From contig OY741280.1 in NCBI GenBank assembly GCA_963514095.1, forward strand, positions 6,649,464 through 6,713,463: DNA of 64,000 nucleotides, in the 5' to 3' direction. This DNA is from Eutrigla gurnardus. Its lineage: Eukaryota > Chordata > Actinopteri > Perciformes > Triglidae. The notes beneath the pieces are model-generated. The model was not told where the DNA came from and made no database searches. It saw nothing but the letters and a program-made list of their open reading frames with translations. Made by a program: the position numbers and the translations under genes. Positions 33,674 through 48,300 of the stretch are shown piece after piece. How positions within the stretch are numbered: position 1 is the first letter of the stretch; every line of letters starts with the position of its first letter.

Positions 33674-34086
33674 CTGTGGAAGGAGGACACAAGCAGACAC
33701 GCAGGCAGTGAGGAAAGTGGCACATCTGGAGCCGAGCATCTCCGTCGAAATATATTAAAAAGCACAGATGCGAAGTGTAATTTATTGAGAGCCTGTAAAA
33801 TGACGACAGACTCAAGCCGGGATGCAACCACCGCAAGCCACTGAGTCCGAACATGGAGCATATATCCACGCCCAAAAGTACCCTTCTAAAAATTTAATGG
33901 GCTTACTTTATCAATTTTAAAATATCAACTAAATCTCTTTTGCAAACCAAGTTGAATTGTCTTACCCCCATTAGCATCCGTTTCCATTTGTATTAAGAAA
34001 ATGAAGGAAGAAAAAGAAGAAAAAGCTGCATATGAGACTAAATAGCTTATCAAGACAAACGTTTTTGAAGATTACATCTGACCAAC

Positions 34087-34090
34087 CACA

Positions 34091-34122
<32 letters not shown>

Positions 34123-34137
34123 CACGCACACGCACGC

Positions 34138-34213
<76 letters not shown>
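34087..34213 (+). repeat. Compound ACGC/AC repeat
   Basis: The tract starts with CACGCACGCACGCACGC, passes through mixed CACACGCACACGC and ends with a pure AC run of about 33 units. Alternating purine-pyrimidine DNA with CG steps is the classic Z-DNA pattern. Confidence 0.97.
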
Positions 34214-36287
34214 TTAGTTTCCGACAATGAAACATTGTTTTCCTGCAGCATCAAATGCTGTTTTCATTTATTAGAATCCTTCTAAATCTAGAGTCTGAAT
34301 TTCATAATCAAATCAAGAACACCAGCATGTCCTTATTCTGTGTGTCTACGGCTGCTGAAGGACACTGCTGGTTGTCACTCAAAAACAAATGTCAATCAAA
34401 TATTAAACAAAAGGAAGGACCCATTTTTTTTTTTTACCAAATGATGAAGTGAACACGCAGATAAACGATATGCTGTGATGATCGTTTGAAATGCATGTGT
34501 TTCTCAAATGACAAGACACCCTGCAGTTAATCACGGCAGCATTCACAAACAGCATTACATTTGTTCCTCTAATGTAACAACATATGGTCGCCCGCAGAGT
34601 CGTGATACATCCACAGCGCCGCCATTAAATATAGTGCCCCATAATCTCAGCTCATGACTCAAGGCATCATGCAGAGTTTTCTTAACCACATTTGAAATTT
34701 ACATGTTTGTTTTCCCCTCACAAAAACACACAGTTTGCCTTACGTCTAAACAGTTGATTGCATTTCCTTCCTCATAAAACATTTACAAAATAGGCACAAA
34801 TATTTGAATATGCTTTTTTTTTTCTGTATGTCCTGCTTCCTCCATGTTTGCTAGCTAGCAGTCTTCTAGCTGCGTTACCGCCCCCAACTGCCAATCAGTG
34901 GAATAGCATAGACATAGACACAGCTTGTACCACCGATGCTAACCCATGCTAGCAGAACATGAATCACAAACAAAACGGGGACCAGCTCATCAAAACGTTT
35001 GCCCCGTGGGGTCTCGAATTGAGTGGTCCAAAACTCCGCAGTGCAACCTTAATGGGACCTAGTTAATAGAAAATTGTCCTCCGGATGCTTTCAAAATCAT
35101 ACATACAGCAAATACATTATATTTGATCTGTTGTCTTTGACTGCAATTATCTGCCCGTCAGTTCCACTGATAGTGATTTTTGGATCCCCTGCTACTCTGT
35201 TGGCAGATGATTCACTTTCAGCTCTGTTCTGCTCAATAAGCTAGCAACAGAGCAAAAACATGCTATATATACACAGTATGTGTGTCTATCGTATATAATC
35301 TGGCATCATGATTTGAGTTACTGCAATGCAGACAAAAACAATTGCATCGCCTCTGAATGGCAGGAACAGGAGTGATAATAACTGGAGAGCTTTTTCTTTT
35401 ATTCAGCTCCCCATGAAGTCCTCAAAAATGTCTGTAAGCGAGTGTGATGTGAAGTTACAAGAAAATCTATTTTTAAAAAGTAGCTCATATGGAGAACAAC
35501 AGAGGTTTAAAAAAATAATAAGCAGACATTTTGACTTTGCAAAGTAAGAAAAGCTTAATTGGTGATGTTAACATCAAGGATGAGTTAGTCTCCCATGACA
35601 GTGTGACAGTGAGCAAGCATTCACAAAACCAGGACCCTGGAACTGAAAGGGCTAAATGGATTTCAGCTTATTATATTCACATGTGCTTTTCCTACTGTAA
35701 CAGTGTCAAAATGTCCTAGCAATCCATTAAAAATGGTATAAAGCATCAGGTGTTTGCTATAGCAAATCACTGCCCCGTTCTCATTACTGTGCAACTTTAT
35801 TTTGAAGTGGCACTTTGCAATTTCACTAATGCCTCGCTTGGCCATACGTCAAGCTCCAAAATTCATTTCATTAGGCCGAACTAAAAAAAGTATTGTGGTC
35901 TTCGCAGTATCTTTTATTAGCAATTCTGAGCATTTCTAACCCACATTTACATTAATTTAAAAGTTGGCACATAGTATCATCATCAAATACACCCAACTGA
36001 CTATATGCAAAGTGGTTCTCTCACTCTTTACTCATGAGACAAAAGTTTAGGAGGACACAACTTTGGAGGAGTTTATAATGCTTTTCGACCACAGCCGACA
36101 GTAATTATAATTTGTGCTAATATGTAACATAACTAAACCAAACTTTAAAAATTGTTTCTCAACACATACCGTTGTATTTTTGGAATGTCTGAACTTGCAT
36201 TACCCGGCTATACAATACTAAAACGCCCCATCAACTGTATTTTAACCATTTATCAACATAACTGCACAGTTACTGCAGACATTACAG

Positions 36288-36666
36288 CAGGGCTCTCAAG
36301 TCATTTCAACCTGTTCACACTCACACGCCACATCTAGTATTTCTCACGCAGACAAATTACCGGGATAATTAAAAAAACGTTCTTTTACGAAAATAGTTCA
36401 CCGAAATGTGTTTCTGAAAACATTTTATGCGAAAAAATAAGCTATGCAGTTACTGAAGCTGTCTTTATTTTAGATCCACAACGGTCAGTTTAAACGATTG
36501 TCGAGAGCTTGCGGGAGGCGGTGCCCGTCGCTCAAAACTCGCCGCGACACAAAGGCATTGCACGGCTTCTTACATAGACAATGAATGGGAAGCGTGGAAA
36601 TAACGCTGCCTGTCGACACGTACCTTCAGCCAAAATCTCACGCTGAACTAAAACTTGAGAGCCCTG
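36288..36666. mobile_element. 379-bp hAT-like miniature inverted-repeat element
   Basis: The left end CAGGGCTCTCAAGT is matched exactly by its reverse complement ACTTGAGAGCCCTG at the right end. The flanks CATTACAG (36280-36287) and TATTACCG (36667-36674) agree at six of eight positions, consistent with an aged 8-bp hAT target-site duplication. The interior has words such as TCTCACGCTGAACTAAAACT known from non-autonomous fish hAT elements. There is no transposase frame. Confidence 0.75.
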
Positions 36667-37601
36667 TATTACCGTTGTAAACAAAAGGTTATGATTTAGG
36701 TTATTGTTCTACAGTTGATGTTTTAGGGTTAAAATAAAATGCTAACATGTAAACGTTACTAGCTAACTAAATCATTTCATACTAATGTCAGCAGACAACA
36801 ACCGACGTTTTGCTATAAAGAAGCAGAAGCTGCACACTTTGTCTACATAATAATGTGAACACGTTTGTTTGTACCGGCCAGAAAACCAAAGGCAGTTAGC
36901 ATTAGCTCTGTTGGGGCCACTGCTGCTAGCTGGGCCTGCTGTGATTGATTTAGATATTTACTGTAAACTCAGTTAACTCTGTAGAAGCTCAGTGTTTTTC
37001 TCTATCTTTAGTAGCTAAATAGCAGTACATTTAAGTTAGTTTAACTCCTAGTTCATGTTATGGTGTATTTGTGTTGCTATTGTGCAGCTTCTGCCTTTAA
37101 TAAGCAGCAATTTTAAACCTGACTCCACTGACTTATGTTCCTCCTTAAACCTAGACTAAATAGGGACCCAACAAGCTTTATGATAACTATCAAATAGTGG
37201 ATAGCTCGCTTACATTAACTGTATCCCCCTCAAACACGCAGAAGAAAGTAAGGGTAAGTAATAGGTCTGTTCTGCGGAAATATTGATAATCATCCATATT
37301 ATTATATTGAATAATATCTGCGATATCTGTTATAGCCATGGGCTTTATGAATTATACAAGTGCATCTAACTTTGCCCAATGTTTTCATATTGATGCTTAC
37401 TCTCTTCTTCTAAAATAACTCAACACCACACACACGCAGATTGAGGATAAAACAGATCCTCTAATGTGACAGATGGGAAGTTACAGTGGCGACAGCTCTG
37501 TTTTACTATCCATTATAGTGAAGGACCATTTGCTACCATTTCATCACTGAACCCGAATCTCCTGAACAGTTTAAATATGTCCACCTTGTAAATAAAGTCA
37601 T

Positions 37602-37623
37602 AAAAAAAAAAAAAAAAAAAAAA
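37602..37623 (+). repeat. Poly-A run
   Basis: This is a run of about 22 A. It could be a retroelement tail, but no clear element body precedes it. Confidence 0.85.
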
Positions 37624-40421
37624 CTGTTAAAGGGAAATGCAATTTTCTGGTTGTTTATTACAACATGATACAAAAATAATGAGGGAATTCGAACCTCCAT
37701 CATATTAGAGACAAACCACAATGACTGGAACTCTAAATATGATGTAGTATGAGCTGGGCAAACAGTTTCTAGTGGGCAAACATTTGATGGAGGAAATTAC
37801 ATTCTGATGGAGAGGCTGGCACTATCCACACAACACCCACTTTCATCCTTGGATTCACAGTAACCAACAGCAACATCTGGCTGAGAATGGGACCATCGAA
37901 ATTGCATCTTGCATTTTTACCTATTTTCTCTTCCCTCTCTGCGGTCCTTTTCACGCTCTAACCGACCAATAAGCTTTGTGAGAGGGCTCTGAAAACAAAA
38001 GCAAATTATACACCCCCTTAGTCGTTGGCTGTTGGGCCAGTCGGAGTATTTTCTCTGGAGAAAACAAGCATAAACTTTCAAGTCATCTTTGCACACAGAC
38101 CCAATTACAGGAGAAGTCATTTGAGGATGAGGCAGCTGCATTAATAGTTACTGAGAAATTGGAGTTTAAAAATCTCAAAGCCCAGCAGTGTGGATGTGTG
38201 ACCTGTCTCGCCTTAATTAATACAGCTAAACATAAATGTAAGCAAGGTAATGCAAGTCTCAGATGCATTCCGACCGAGTTGTTGGTTTCTCTAAATTAGT
38301 AATGCTGCCTCTTATTCTCGATGCACACGAGACTCAAACGCGTGTTGAGAATAAAGTGATGGGCTCCGGAGGAAAACAGCACAAATGTCAAATGAATACA
38401 AACTGGATAGCAGTTGCCTACTTGAATCTTTCTTAGGTGTGGCATACTATTATTCTTGCTGCCTGTGGGGAAATGTACGCCTGCTTACTAATGTTCACTT
38501 ACATATTTGTGCGACAGCGTGTTTTTTGAGGGTTGTTATGGGTGGCTGCCCCTGCAGCAACACCAGCTGGTACAAAAATACTGTGCATTCATGCCATTTC
38601 TGTACTCAACATTTTTGTTTATTTACATGCATTTAAAAGTGTACAATATACAAAGCGGTTCCTGGCAAGGACACCGTCCTCCTAATGTGAGCTAAAAGGC
38701 ATGTGGCGGGTTCAAGAGCCACCATCTGCAACAAGGCTCGAACCAAACCGAGTCGCCCTGGCAAACGCTACCTACCCTATTCAAAATCACCATGGAAACA
38801 CATCCTGCTCCATTGAGGATACGGTGAGAGGCCAAGTGGTAAATTTCAAGATGAGCTTAGGTAAAAAAATAAATATAAAAAAATAGGTTATTCCAGTTCA
38901 TCCGTCGGTTTCCCAGTGAGGATTCAATGATTTATTACGTGTGGCCTGGCAGATTTTTCAGTAGAGCCAGAACAGGATATCTGAATTTCATGAGCTAATG
39001 AATACTCTACATTATCATTCATTAACATTTTCCCACATTTATGCGGCTCCAAAACAATATTACCATTCTCACAGAAGACCGGTGTGTATCTGAGGAGCAA
39101 GGTTTAACAGAAATTTCAAGAGCAACAATACCCATGCCAGTATCGTTGGAAATAAGCTGTAGATAAGTGATGTACGATGCATGTAGTTGTATGAGAGCAA
39201 TTATTAAAGCTGCATGAATTTAGATTTTTTTTTTTTGTGGCCACATTGAGGCAACAGAACATGAAATACAGGCATGAACACTCTCCTTTGAGCTCTGTTT
39301 TGGTCTCTGCTGGGACTGCTGGATGCTCCACGATGTTCACCAGACCACACAAACCTTGCATGCCTGCATTTTGTTGCCGAGCAGGAAGCACACAGCCTGT
39401 TCATCAAAGCGTTCTTGCTGAAAACGGTTTCCTGCTGCAGCTGCACAGCTGATAAGGACAAAATTTGTGGGTCGTAAAAGCAAAAACAATTAACATGAAA
39501 AAAAAACAGAGTTGTCAAAATGAGCATCTTCTTTCCTATAATAACCTAGTGTGATAGTCATCTCATCTAGTGTTAATATAAACAAATACTGATTATTGCA
39601 CCATTAATACATAAACTGAAGAAAATCTATGCTATGAAACACTTCAGATGTTACACGATTCAAGCTTTTCATTTCGTTGCTGCCTCTAAAGCTTAAAGTA
39701 ACCACCATGATGCAATAAAACCCTCACAAAAAAGCAATTATCTCTATATGTGGGGAGTCTAATGAACACTTTGCATTATTTGATTGAGGATAATGGCGTT
39801 CCATCAACAACCAGTGTACAACTGACTAATTACAGAGTGATGCGTCAGGCTTCTTGCATTATATCGCCATAATTAAAAAAAATGAGAACTGTGATGTGTA
39901 AAACTGTCATTTAATTAAAAAAATCCAATAATGACGCATTTTCATTTGAATCATGTTATTTTCTGCAAGGCAGTGCAGAGGGGGGGGGTCGTGTTATAAC
40001 GGTAAAACGGAACAGAATGTTACATTATCACCACCCATAAAGCTCAAACCCCTTGATTTCTCTATGACAACAAAAGAAAATGAAAAAAAGAAACCTCAGA
40101 GGATCAAAGTACTACCACTAACTGCCCTTTCCCCGGCCCGTAACATCACATTAGCTATAAAAGCATCCGGCTGGGAGCATTGTGATCAAAGGGAAAGGTC
40201 AGCCATTCTGCACAGACAAAAGGAGAAGCCCCCCGCTGTGTTATTGTGGCCGTGACACTCGGACAGGTAGCAGGTAGATTTGAATCCCCCCCCCATGAGC
40301 CAGATTGCCTCAGTCTTCTATCACCTCCGGAAAATGGCTCCCGAAGTTTCCTTCCGCCGTGCAGCCGGCCACAGCAAAAGGTCAACAGGTACGGTGTGTG
40401 CGGTGGGGAACGGGTACTTAC

Positions 40422-40503
40422 AACAAGGGTAATTGAGCAGCACAATGTCGTCCAAGGCAATGTAGCCCTGTCGCTCCTCGGAAACGGTCGCTTCGAAGAT
40501 GAC
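40422..40503 (-). CDS. ptpru: ptpru exon 4: end of the MAM domain
   Basis: This 82-nt exon encodes the last strands of the MAM domain. It reads VIFEATVSEERQGYIALDDI followed by VLLNYPC. The GYIALDDI-L---PC pattern is the MAM C-terminal signature, and human PTPRU has GYMGLDDILLLSYPC. The acceptor is CTCTCCCCAG before G40503 and the donor is GTAAGT at 40421. It enters in phase 0 and leaves in phase 1. The 82-nt length is the family length as I recall it. MAM domains of R2B receptors mediate homophilic adhesion together with the Ig domain. Confidence 0.96.
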
Positions 40504-41837
40504 CTGGGGAGAGAATGGATAAATTAAATGACTGCGGACCATTACATCGTGAGTGGCAGGTAGACTGACAAAGTAGGAAATTAGAAGGATGGGGTTCAAA
40601 CGCCTGTCAAGAACAGACATGCACAGATTGTCCATTAACTCCAGCGAACATTTTCAAAGAAAGCTCCGTTGTACAACTTGATATTGCCATTAAAATGGTA
40701 ATCTGGAAGGTGTCAGTTCTGGTCTGTTTTGTTTTGCGGTATTTGATACTAATAACTTCTATAATACGATGTCTTACTATAAGCCCCTAAAAATTGGAAG
40801 AAAAAAAGCCACTATTTTTTCATAAAAATACATGAGTCATACAGGAAAAACTATCACAGGAGGGGCAAAGATACCAATCTCTACAGCGTAATGGCCTCAA
40901 CAGATCTGCATGCAAAGGCAGCCACATGGTAGTTTGTGGTTTGAGTTGTGTGTAGTGAGCGTGAGGATGTGTCAATGGGACTTGGATTGCTCTTTAGACT
41001 GCATGCTTAAACTCAAGGTAAATGGTAGACAACATTAATCTGATCCTGATCTTACTGCTTCTGTCTGCTTGTTTTTTCGTACTGAGTGTCATATTTGTGA
41101 TTTAAAAAAAAAAAATGATTGAACGTATCCATTCCCACTGCCTTTGGTAGTTATAAGCATTCTAACCCAATGCATAAACATGTAGAAGTGTTTATTAAAA
41201 AATCTGTTTTCACACCAGGGAACTAAATGTATCAAAACTGTTGAACGATCGGCTTCTGAACATAGCACAGCATCTAAAAATAATTTCCTTCACACTAAAT
41301 GCTATACAGGGGATTTTCAGCACAGAATAGTGTGTGTGATGGCAATGTTAAATCTTGGACTCTTCCTGCTGAGTTGCCACACAATGCATGATATTAGTTA
41401 GCAACTATTGCTTATCTGCTACTGGCCAAGATGACTTCAGGGATGATTTAAGTTCTACGTAGGATGCACTCTTACTAACACAGCCAAGGCATTTTCTATA
41501 CCATTAGGTTGAGTGATCGGCTCATAACTCCAATTATAATCAATTTGCTTATCAAATAATCCAGAGAACAAGTGTGTTAAGAGCTCATTATTATCATTGT
41601 TGGTGCATTATTTGAACCTGCAGTGTTGGAATAAAATACATGCATGCTGCACTTTGAGCAAGGCAACTGCTCCCCAGGCTCTTTAAAGTAGCTGCCGTCT
41701 CTTCCACATATTAGAAAAGGTTAAATGCAGCGATTACGTTTCAGTCTCTGCTGCTGTGTGACAATAACAGTTGATTAACAGAAGCGACAGGATACCAGTC
41801 ATTATCAATTGAACCCTAAAAGAAAAGACGATCAGCA

Positions 41838-41945
41838 CCAGGGATGGGGCGATAAAGGATTTTATCGCGATAAAAACACACGTTAAATTGATCGTGGTGA
41901 ATTTCTATTATCAGGATGATGGTCAATATCATCACGAGTGACTTT
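41838..41945 (+). mobile_element. Degenerate TTTATCGCGATA-type interspersed repeat
   Basis: The words AGGGATGGGGCGATAAAGGA and TTTTATCGCGATAAAAAC resemble the start of a common fish repeat of the form GGGGTGGGCGATA...TTATCGCGATA. No right end was found, so the extent and class are uncertain. Confidence 0.35.
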
Positions 41946-42570
41946 AAAAGGTGATCATGGTAGAAAAATGAATGAGCATAATTAAAAAAAATATATGGGA
42001 TACAAAAATATATATTTTTGTATTATTATCTTTTATTTATGCAGGGAGACCATGATTTTTCAACATCTTATTTAACATTTGATTGTCTTAAAAAGATTTG
42101 CCTGAAAGCTAGACTCATAGGAGGGAAGAGCCACACTGCTACTTTAGAAACGTAGGTCAGAACTCCCTGTCGGACCACTTTCAAACAGCAAAAAAAAACT
42201 TCTTTTAGTTTAGTCTTCAAATAAGTCAAGCTTACCATATGGTGCAAAAAAAAAAAAAGATTAACAAATCCCTCTTCAGTCCCTTTTATCAATCCATACA
42301 GGAGCAGCAGGACTCCATACACTCTAAATATTCACTCTGTCATCTAGATGAGCCAGGAGCACGCGGAGCCTCAAAGTGAATCGGGAGGCCTCCCAGAGTG
42401 CAAGAAAGTCATTCTGGGTTTCCGAGCAGTAATTACAGTCAGTGGAGCTCAAATCATTCCCTCGACAAGACACTCTTCACTTATTACCACTGCAGCACGA
42501 CAAAATCCCAACTTGAGGGTTGAGTGCTTTAAAGGTTGGTAAGATGAAAGTTTTAACTGCATACCACACC

Positions 42571-42602
<32 letters not shown>

Positions 42603-42613
42603 GTGTGTGTGGG
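42571..42613 (+). repeat. GT/GGGT tract
   Basis: GT repeats are interrupted by GGGTGGGT steps. This is a simple repeat without other features. Confidence 0.9.
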
Positions 42614-45332
42614 TGGCAGCCACTGTTTCGCCCATTCTTAATACGTCTAGTTATCTATGCCAAAGCCCAGTGGAAGCCAGACTGTGACCGTGCACTCAGA
42701 CGGGCAATAGATTGCAATGTTGACAATGCATCAGGCTTTAAGTGCCTAGGGCCAATCAATACCACAAAAGGCCCTGGCAGATGGATACAGACTAAGGCTT
42801 TCTTTCCACTAATTTATTTTTATTTTTCATTCCTATGTCGGGCCATTAGAGACGTCAGGCCGATTAACTCTTCAATTCATCACGCGTCAACGCACCACCA
42901 CCACCACCACCGATTCACTCAGCTCGGCGCTTTGAGTCATCATTAAGCTCCTCCGCTTTTGCCCTCACTCAGAAAAGTGTGTTCGACTACGACTGTGCCA
43001 GGCGCCTGACAAACTTGGCATCCGAGCGTCGCGCAAACACTAGGCTTTATGCAAACGGCTACAGTGGAATCCCCTTCCACTTTGAACGCACGGAGCGGGG
43101 TGCTGGAAATGAGATTTGCAGATGGAGCGGGAGAAGGTGCGGTGGCTCGGAGAGCTCAATGCGGATAAAGGGAACGCGTGAAGACCCGTAAACACACTCG
43201 CATGAACACGTGTAACACATCTAACACAACAGACAACAACCAGAAACTGAAAGTGCTCTGTGGTTGTGTTGTATTTTTGGCATGTTCCTCTGTTTGGTGT
43301 CTGTATTAGCAGTGTATTTCTGTCTTGGGTCATATGTATTTGCAGTGTGTTCTGTTTTTGGTCGTGTTTTCTATATTTACAGCGTGTTTTGATATTTTGC
43401 AGTGTTTTTTGACTTTTGTCTCTTTGTGTTTTGTGATGTTGCAGTGTGTTGAGCTGTCAGGGCCACCAGGAGATATAACAAGACGTATGGAGAGAATAAC
43501 AGTGCAGGTGAAGATAGGAGGGGTACACCTTGCATAGGAGGAGATGGAAAGCAGAGGGTGGAGGCTTAAGCCACACTGATATTGTTTGTCATGACGGTGC
43601 CTGATAGCATCTTTAATATTTGATAGCATAGTTTCACTCTTTTCCAATACTGCACGGAGAGAAATCTATTTCTGCAAAGAATGTAAGAGATGGATTTGTC
43701 CAATTGAGAATATCCAGTTGAAGGTGATGTCATGCTCCAGCCTTCTCTAAGCCTCTCTCGGGCTTTCCGTTGTCACAAACACGGGCAAGAAAAAGAAGTA
43801 ACACTGCAAAGGCACAATCTGTGAAGTGTGAATCAAAGTTTGGTTTGCAGAAAGCAGCGGGGCGCCTCCTCCCGAAATGGAGCGTCGTGTCATCGCCAGA
43901 CACGAGTCACAAATCCAAATCAGGAAGACGGAAGATGAGGAGTCACCAGTTAAGGAGAGAGAGATGCAGCTGGACGGCCGCATGTGATGCAAAAAGCATT
44001 TTTAATACGCACCTCCTGCAATGTCGTGTTGGGTTCTTGAAATCCAGTGTTGGAGAATTGATAGTGCAGAGCAACAAAATCCATAGTGCATTCCAGGAGG
44101 CGCCGCAGTGGCAGTAAAAGTGCTTCCACAAAACAAGATCTGAGCAGTAATTAATACTTTTAGCTGTACCTTTTCATTATAGCTTTGCAGAAATTATTTA
44201 TGTGTGTGCATTAATGATGAAGCTCCCTATATGCACGCCATCAATCTTCACAAGGACTATGATTAAATTAACGACTTACATGCAATCATTTGAGGAACGT
44301 GGTGAACAAAAATTGCTCCATTGATTTCTCCAGTGAGAATGAGGCCAACGCCATTGATCTGTATTGACAATGTGGAAGTAAAACACTGAAATATATGACG
44401 CGCAATTACACCTTCCATCGACAGTAGTTCCACTGCACAGAACAGGTCATGTTAAAATCATGCTAATAATCATGTATACAACCCGTTTTGGTTCATTCAA
44501 GTGTGTAATTGTTGAAGTTGGTACTGCAGGGTTTCTACGACGAACTAACACACCGTTTTGTTTTGTTAGTTCCCACATTCGCACACAATGCAAGCAGCCC
44601 CTACATTGATTTTTTTTTTTTATCTAATTGAAAAAAATAAAACAATATAGGCTCAATCTCTAACTGGTTTTAAGATTTACACTGCTTTACGAGCAACTGA
44701 GAAGGCAGAGGAATAAACGTTTTGTAAAATAAAATAAAAGGTCAGCAATAATTTTCATTTAAATCAATTACTAAAAAAAAAAAAAAACGTTAAAAATAGT
44801 TTCAGGCCCCAAAGAACAAAGGTTCATACTTGAGTGCCCTTATATAATACTGTTTAATTACGTTCCAAGCATGGATCTGGATTTACACTGCAGAAAATAA
44901 TGTGAATGTATTCATCTAGTTCTGTTACCATCACAACCGTGTGGTAAAAAAAGGTTTCAAGAACACAACATATGAAGACGAAGCTTGTGTGAAAAGTTGT
45001 CTGCCTGACTTCCTGTTGATGTGATCCCTGTGAATGTGTGAAGCTTGGAGAAATGAAGAAGGTCCACACGTGCGGAAAGTGCAAAAAAGTGCCACAAGTT
45101 GCACATTTTCTGTCGTAGTGATACCGCTGTTCACGCCCCACCGCAATGACAGAAATAGACTAATTAATGCATATTTAAATTTGTGCAAGAATTCTCTAAG
45201 AAAGTGTTGGAGTAGGCGACAATTATGCTGTATGGCAACTGTATTTGTAGACTAGCAGGTCATTTGGAGAAGAAAGTTCCTCAAGTAGTCGTAATGGTAT
45301 GGTCTGAATGATAAACCGAGCAGGACGTATTG

Positions 45333-45335
<3 letters not shown>

Positions 45336-45391
<56 letters not shown>
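45336..45391. repeat. AT dinucleotide repeat
   Basis: About 27 pure AT units. The tract is self-complementary and so able to form a cruciform. Confidence 0.97.
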
Positions 45392-45394
<3 letters not shown>

Positions 45395-48300
45395 CATTCA
45401 CGTCACACAGTTCTCAAATGTATGGACTTAATGAAGCTTGATAGGTTGCCCACCTCTCTGTTGTTACACATAACAGTGTGTCATCACAGAGTAAGCCCCA
45501 TGGATGAACAATTGGAAATGTGTTCCACCCCAAAATTTGTAATGACCAATCATGAAAAGCTGAAAGAAAAACCAGATGATCTCCTCTAAATGTCTTTGTG
45601 AAACCATTCCTCCTCCCACACTGAACACACATCTGATATCAGATAACAATCCTGGGAACCTCTCATGCTGAGGTCGGCGATCTGAATCCAGGGCAAGAAT
45701 GGCTGACCCGCCACCACAAATAACAAGTACTGTATAAAGACTATATGCTCACCATAATTAGTATGAGGTTCGATTTCATACTTTTTATTAAAAACAAACG
45801 GAGGACCTGAACTAGCTGTCCTGCTGATGGTACTTTGCCCTGTGAAGACTAAAGGTTAACTAAAGCTTAGCCAACCTTGTATGCCACACTTCTTCACTGC
45901 CTGGGAGAAACAACGTGATGGGTTAGCTAAAAAAACATTAATACGATATAAGCAAAAAAACAAGCGAGAGAGAGAGTGGAAAGATAAGAGAGAAAGGGAC
46001 TTAATAGTGAGGTGCACTGGGAATTAAGATGTTGAGATAAGGAGGACAACGCGGCCGGGCACCGAGGAGTAAAAAAAAAAAAAAGAATCTAAAAGGAGAA
46101 GCCAGTGGAAGAGCACCTCTTTAACACTCTCGATACTCCCCAAATCTGAGCTGACAGTGAGAGAGTGAACCGGTCTGATCAATGTTCTCCTCTGTCCTTC
46201 AATGGCACGGCTATCTAAAGTCCAATTCCAAGAGAAAAGTCTGTTCGCCAAAGTCAAGCAGCGTCTGACCCAAAGTTCAATGCAAAGTTGCGAGTTCACA
46301 AACTGATGACGCATGCTTATCAAATCAGATCGTCAGCCTGGACGGATGTAACCGGCGATACAGGCATCGGCGTTGAAAATATGTCTCTTGATGGAAGCAG
46401 TAATAAACCATTAGAGTTCCACTTTAATGGCTACACGTTGCCATGAGACAGTGACACCCCCCCACATCACAAAACATCTGGTGATAAACGACAAAATGTC
46501 CAAATTCAAAGTGCAGCACCAACCACGGACATTTGAAACCAATAAATATTGGCACTGACTTTTTTGAAATCTCATATCAGTGAAAACAAAATGGAAAAGT
46601 TGATCGCAGTCCAACTTATCTCTGAGGCAGTCCGTCTTTCCCGAGGAGGTGTCGATGCTCGCTGATTACTGGATAGATTTTTTTTCTATTTAATCTCGAC
46701 CACCACTACCACCAGCAGCCACCCACCAACACACACACACACACACTCACCCACACACAAACACACACACACACGCACTTTCTCCTCCAAGCCCTCTGAA
46801 GTGCTAGTCCTCCCTGTGTGAAGCGGCCCCTCTGCGGCCCGCGGGGGCCGATCTGTTGGCTGGGAGTGCTGGACAGCGATCTTTATCGATGGATGAGTGG
46901 AGTCCCGTGGGGCCTTCGCTGAGCTCTGAGTTGTAGCAGTGAGAGCTGTTGTGGAGAGGGGAGGGGCTTTCCCGGGGCAAAAAGCAAAAAAGAAGGATGG
47001 GGGGGGGGACCACTAAAAGCAGGAACCGAGCCCCAATCCAAGCTCACTCCCGTCCCTCTCCACACAACAGACTGAGACACTCTGCTCCTTTAGGCTTACG
47101 TTTAAGCCTCCTCGCTCATCTGCACAACTTTACCTGCTTCATTATGTGCAGCCTATCAGCCAGGTTTATAGGACAAATAAAGTAATCTGTTCTGTGTCGA
47201 CATTCCTGGCGGGGAGGACTTTAGAGAACGCCGCCTTCTCACCACTCAGGCAGCTTGGACATACATCACCGGAGTAGTAGATTACATTGCTTATGCATGC
47301 CTGTCCAAACGGTAAACACTGCGGTGCTAAGCAAATCTGCCCGCCCGGGCTCGACTTGTCTGATCGTGCACCTCGACTTCCCCCCTCTGAGAGCACCCCT
47401 CCCTCCGCCAGGGTGCACGGCAGGCGAACTTCTACCGTCCACGAGAAGAAAATCATTACTTTAAATCAGTTTGGCTGTTTGTGAGAGTCGCTCAGGACAG
47501 GAGAGCTGAGGATGGTAAAGCACATGCTGTCCTCATTGATCTGTGCAGCCCTCTAATCTCATTAACTGGCTCTTGATTTATTGAGATGGGGCCCCGAGTG
47601 CGCCAAGGTTATGGAAGCAAACACTTGGGCCGCTCCCCCGCATTGGAGGGGGGGGGGGCACCACGGTATTGAGGTCAATTGACTGTTCGGCGGACCCACG
47701 CTCCCACAATCCCTTCCACCAGACGTTGCCTCCTCATTAACGCCAGTTTCGGGGTGGGGCAGGGGGGTTGTAGGAGGCGGCAGGCTTGGTGGGAGATGGG
47801 AAGAGGGAGGGCATTAGGGAATAAATTATCAGCTGTAATGAGGTGAGGCAGGGCTGCATCCAGTCATCAGAATCTTACAAGCTACACATAATGCAGCATC
47901 GACACTACAGGCATCAAACGGGGCTATCGATTACTCTGCAGCACGCAGGTAAATTGGCTAATAAATAAAGATACAATGCAAACAGACGCCCACTGTAATT
48001 ACACACCTATTGAGCTACTGTGATATATGACATGGTTGCAATTAGCTAATTATGGCATGTGCTTTGAATGATGGGGGGGGTAATACAGCTGCTGAGGCTG
48101 AAAGTAGCCACGGTTCAGTACTCAATGTAGCAGCTGCTGGTTTAGTGCCTCGCTAAGTGACACCTAAACGTTTGAATAAAGGGGGCATTGATACACACTC
48201 AGGACTGATATCATTATGATAATACAAAATAAATCAATATCGATACATATCAGGTGAGCTGACAATACAAGCCTCCAGGCTAGTGGCTTTGTGATGCTAA

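Larger units (their letters stand above)
33674..40421 (-). other. ptpru: ptpru intron 4
   Basis: This 6.7-kb intron contains a compound CA/CG repeat (34087-34213), a hAT-like miniature element (36288-36666) and an A22 homopolymer (about 37602-37623). The stretch 34830-35050 reads like an old repeat but is not assigned. No further exon is seen. Confidence 0.82.
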
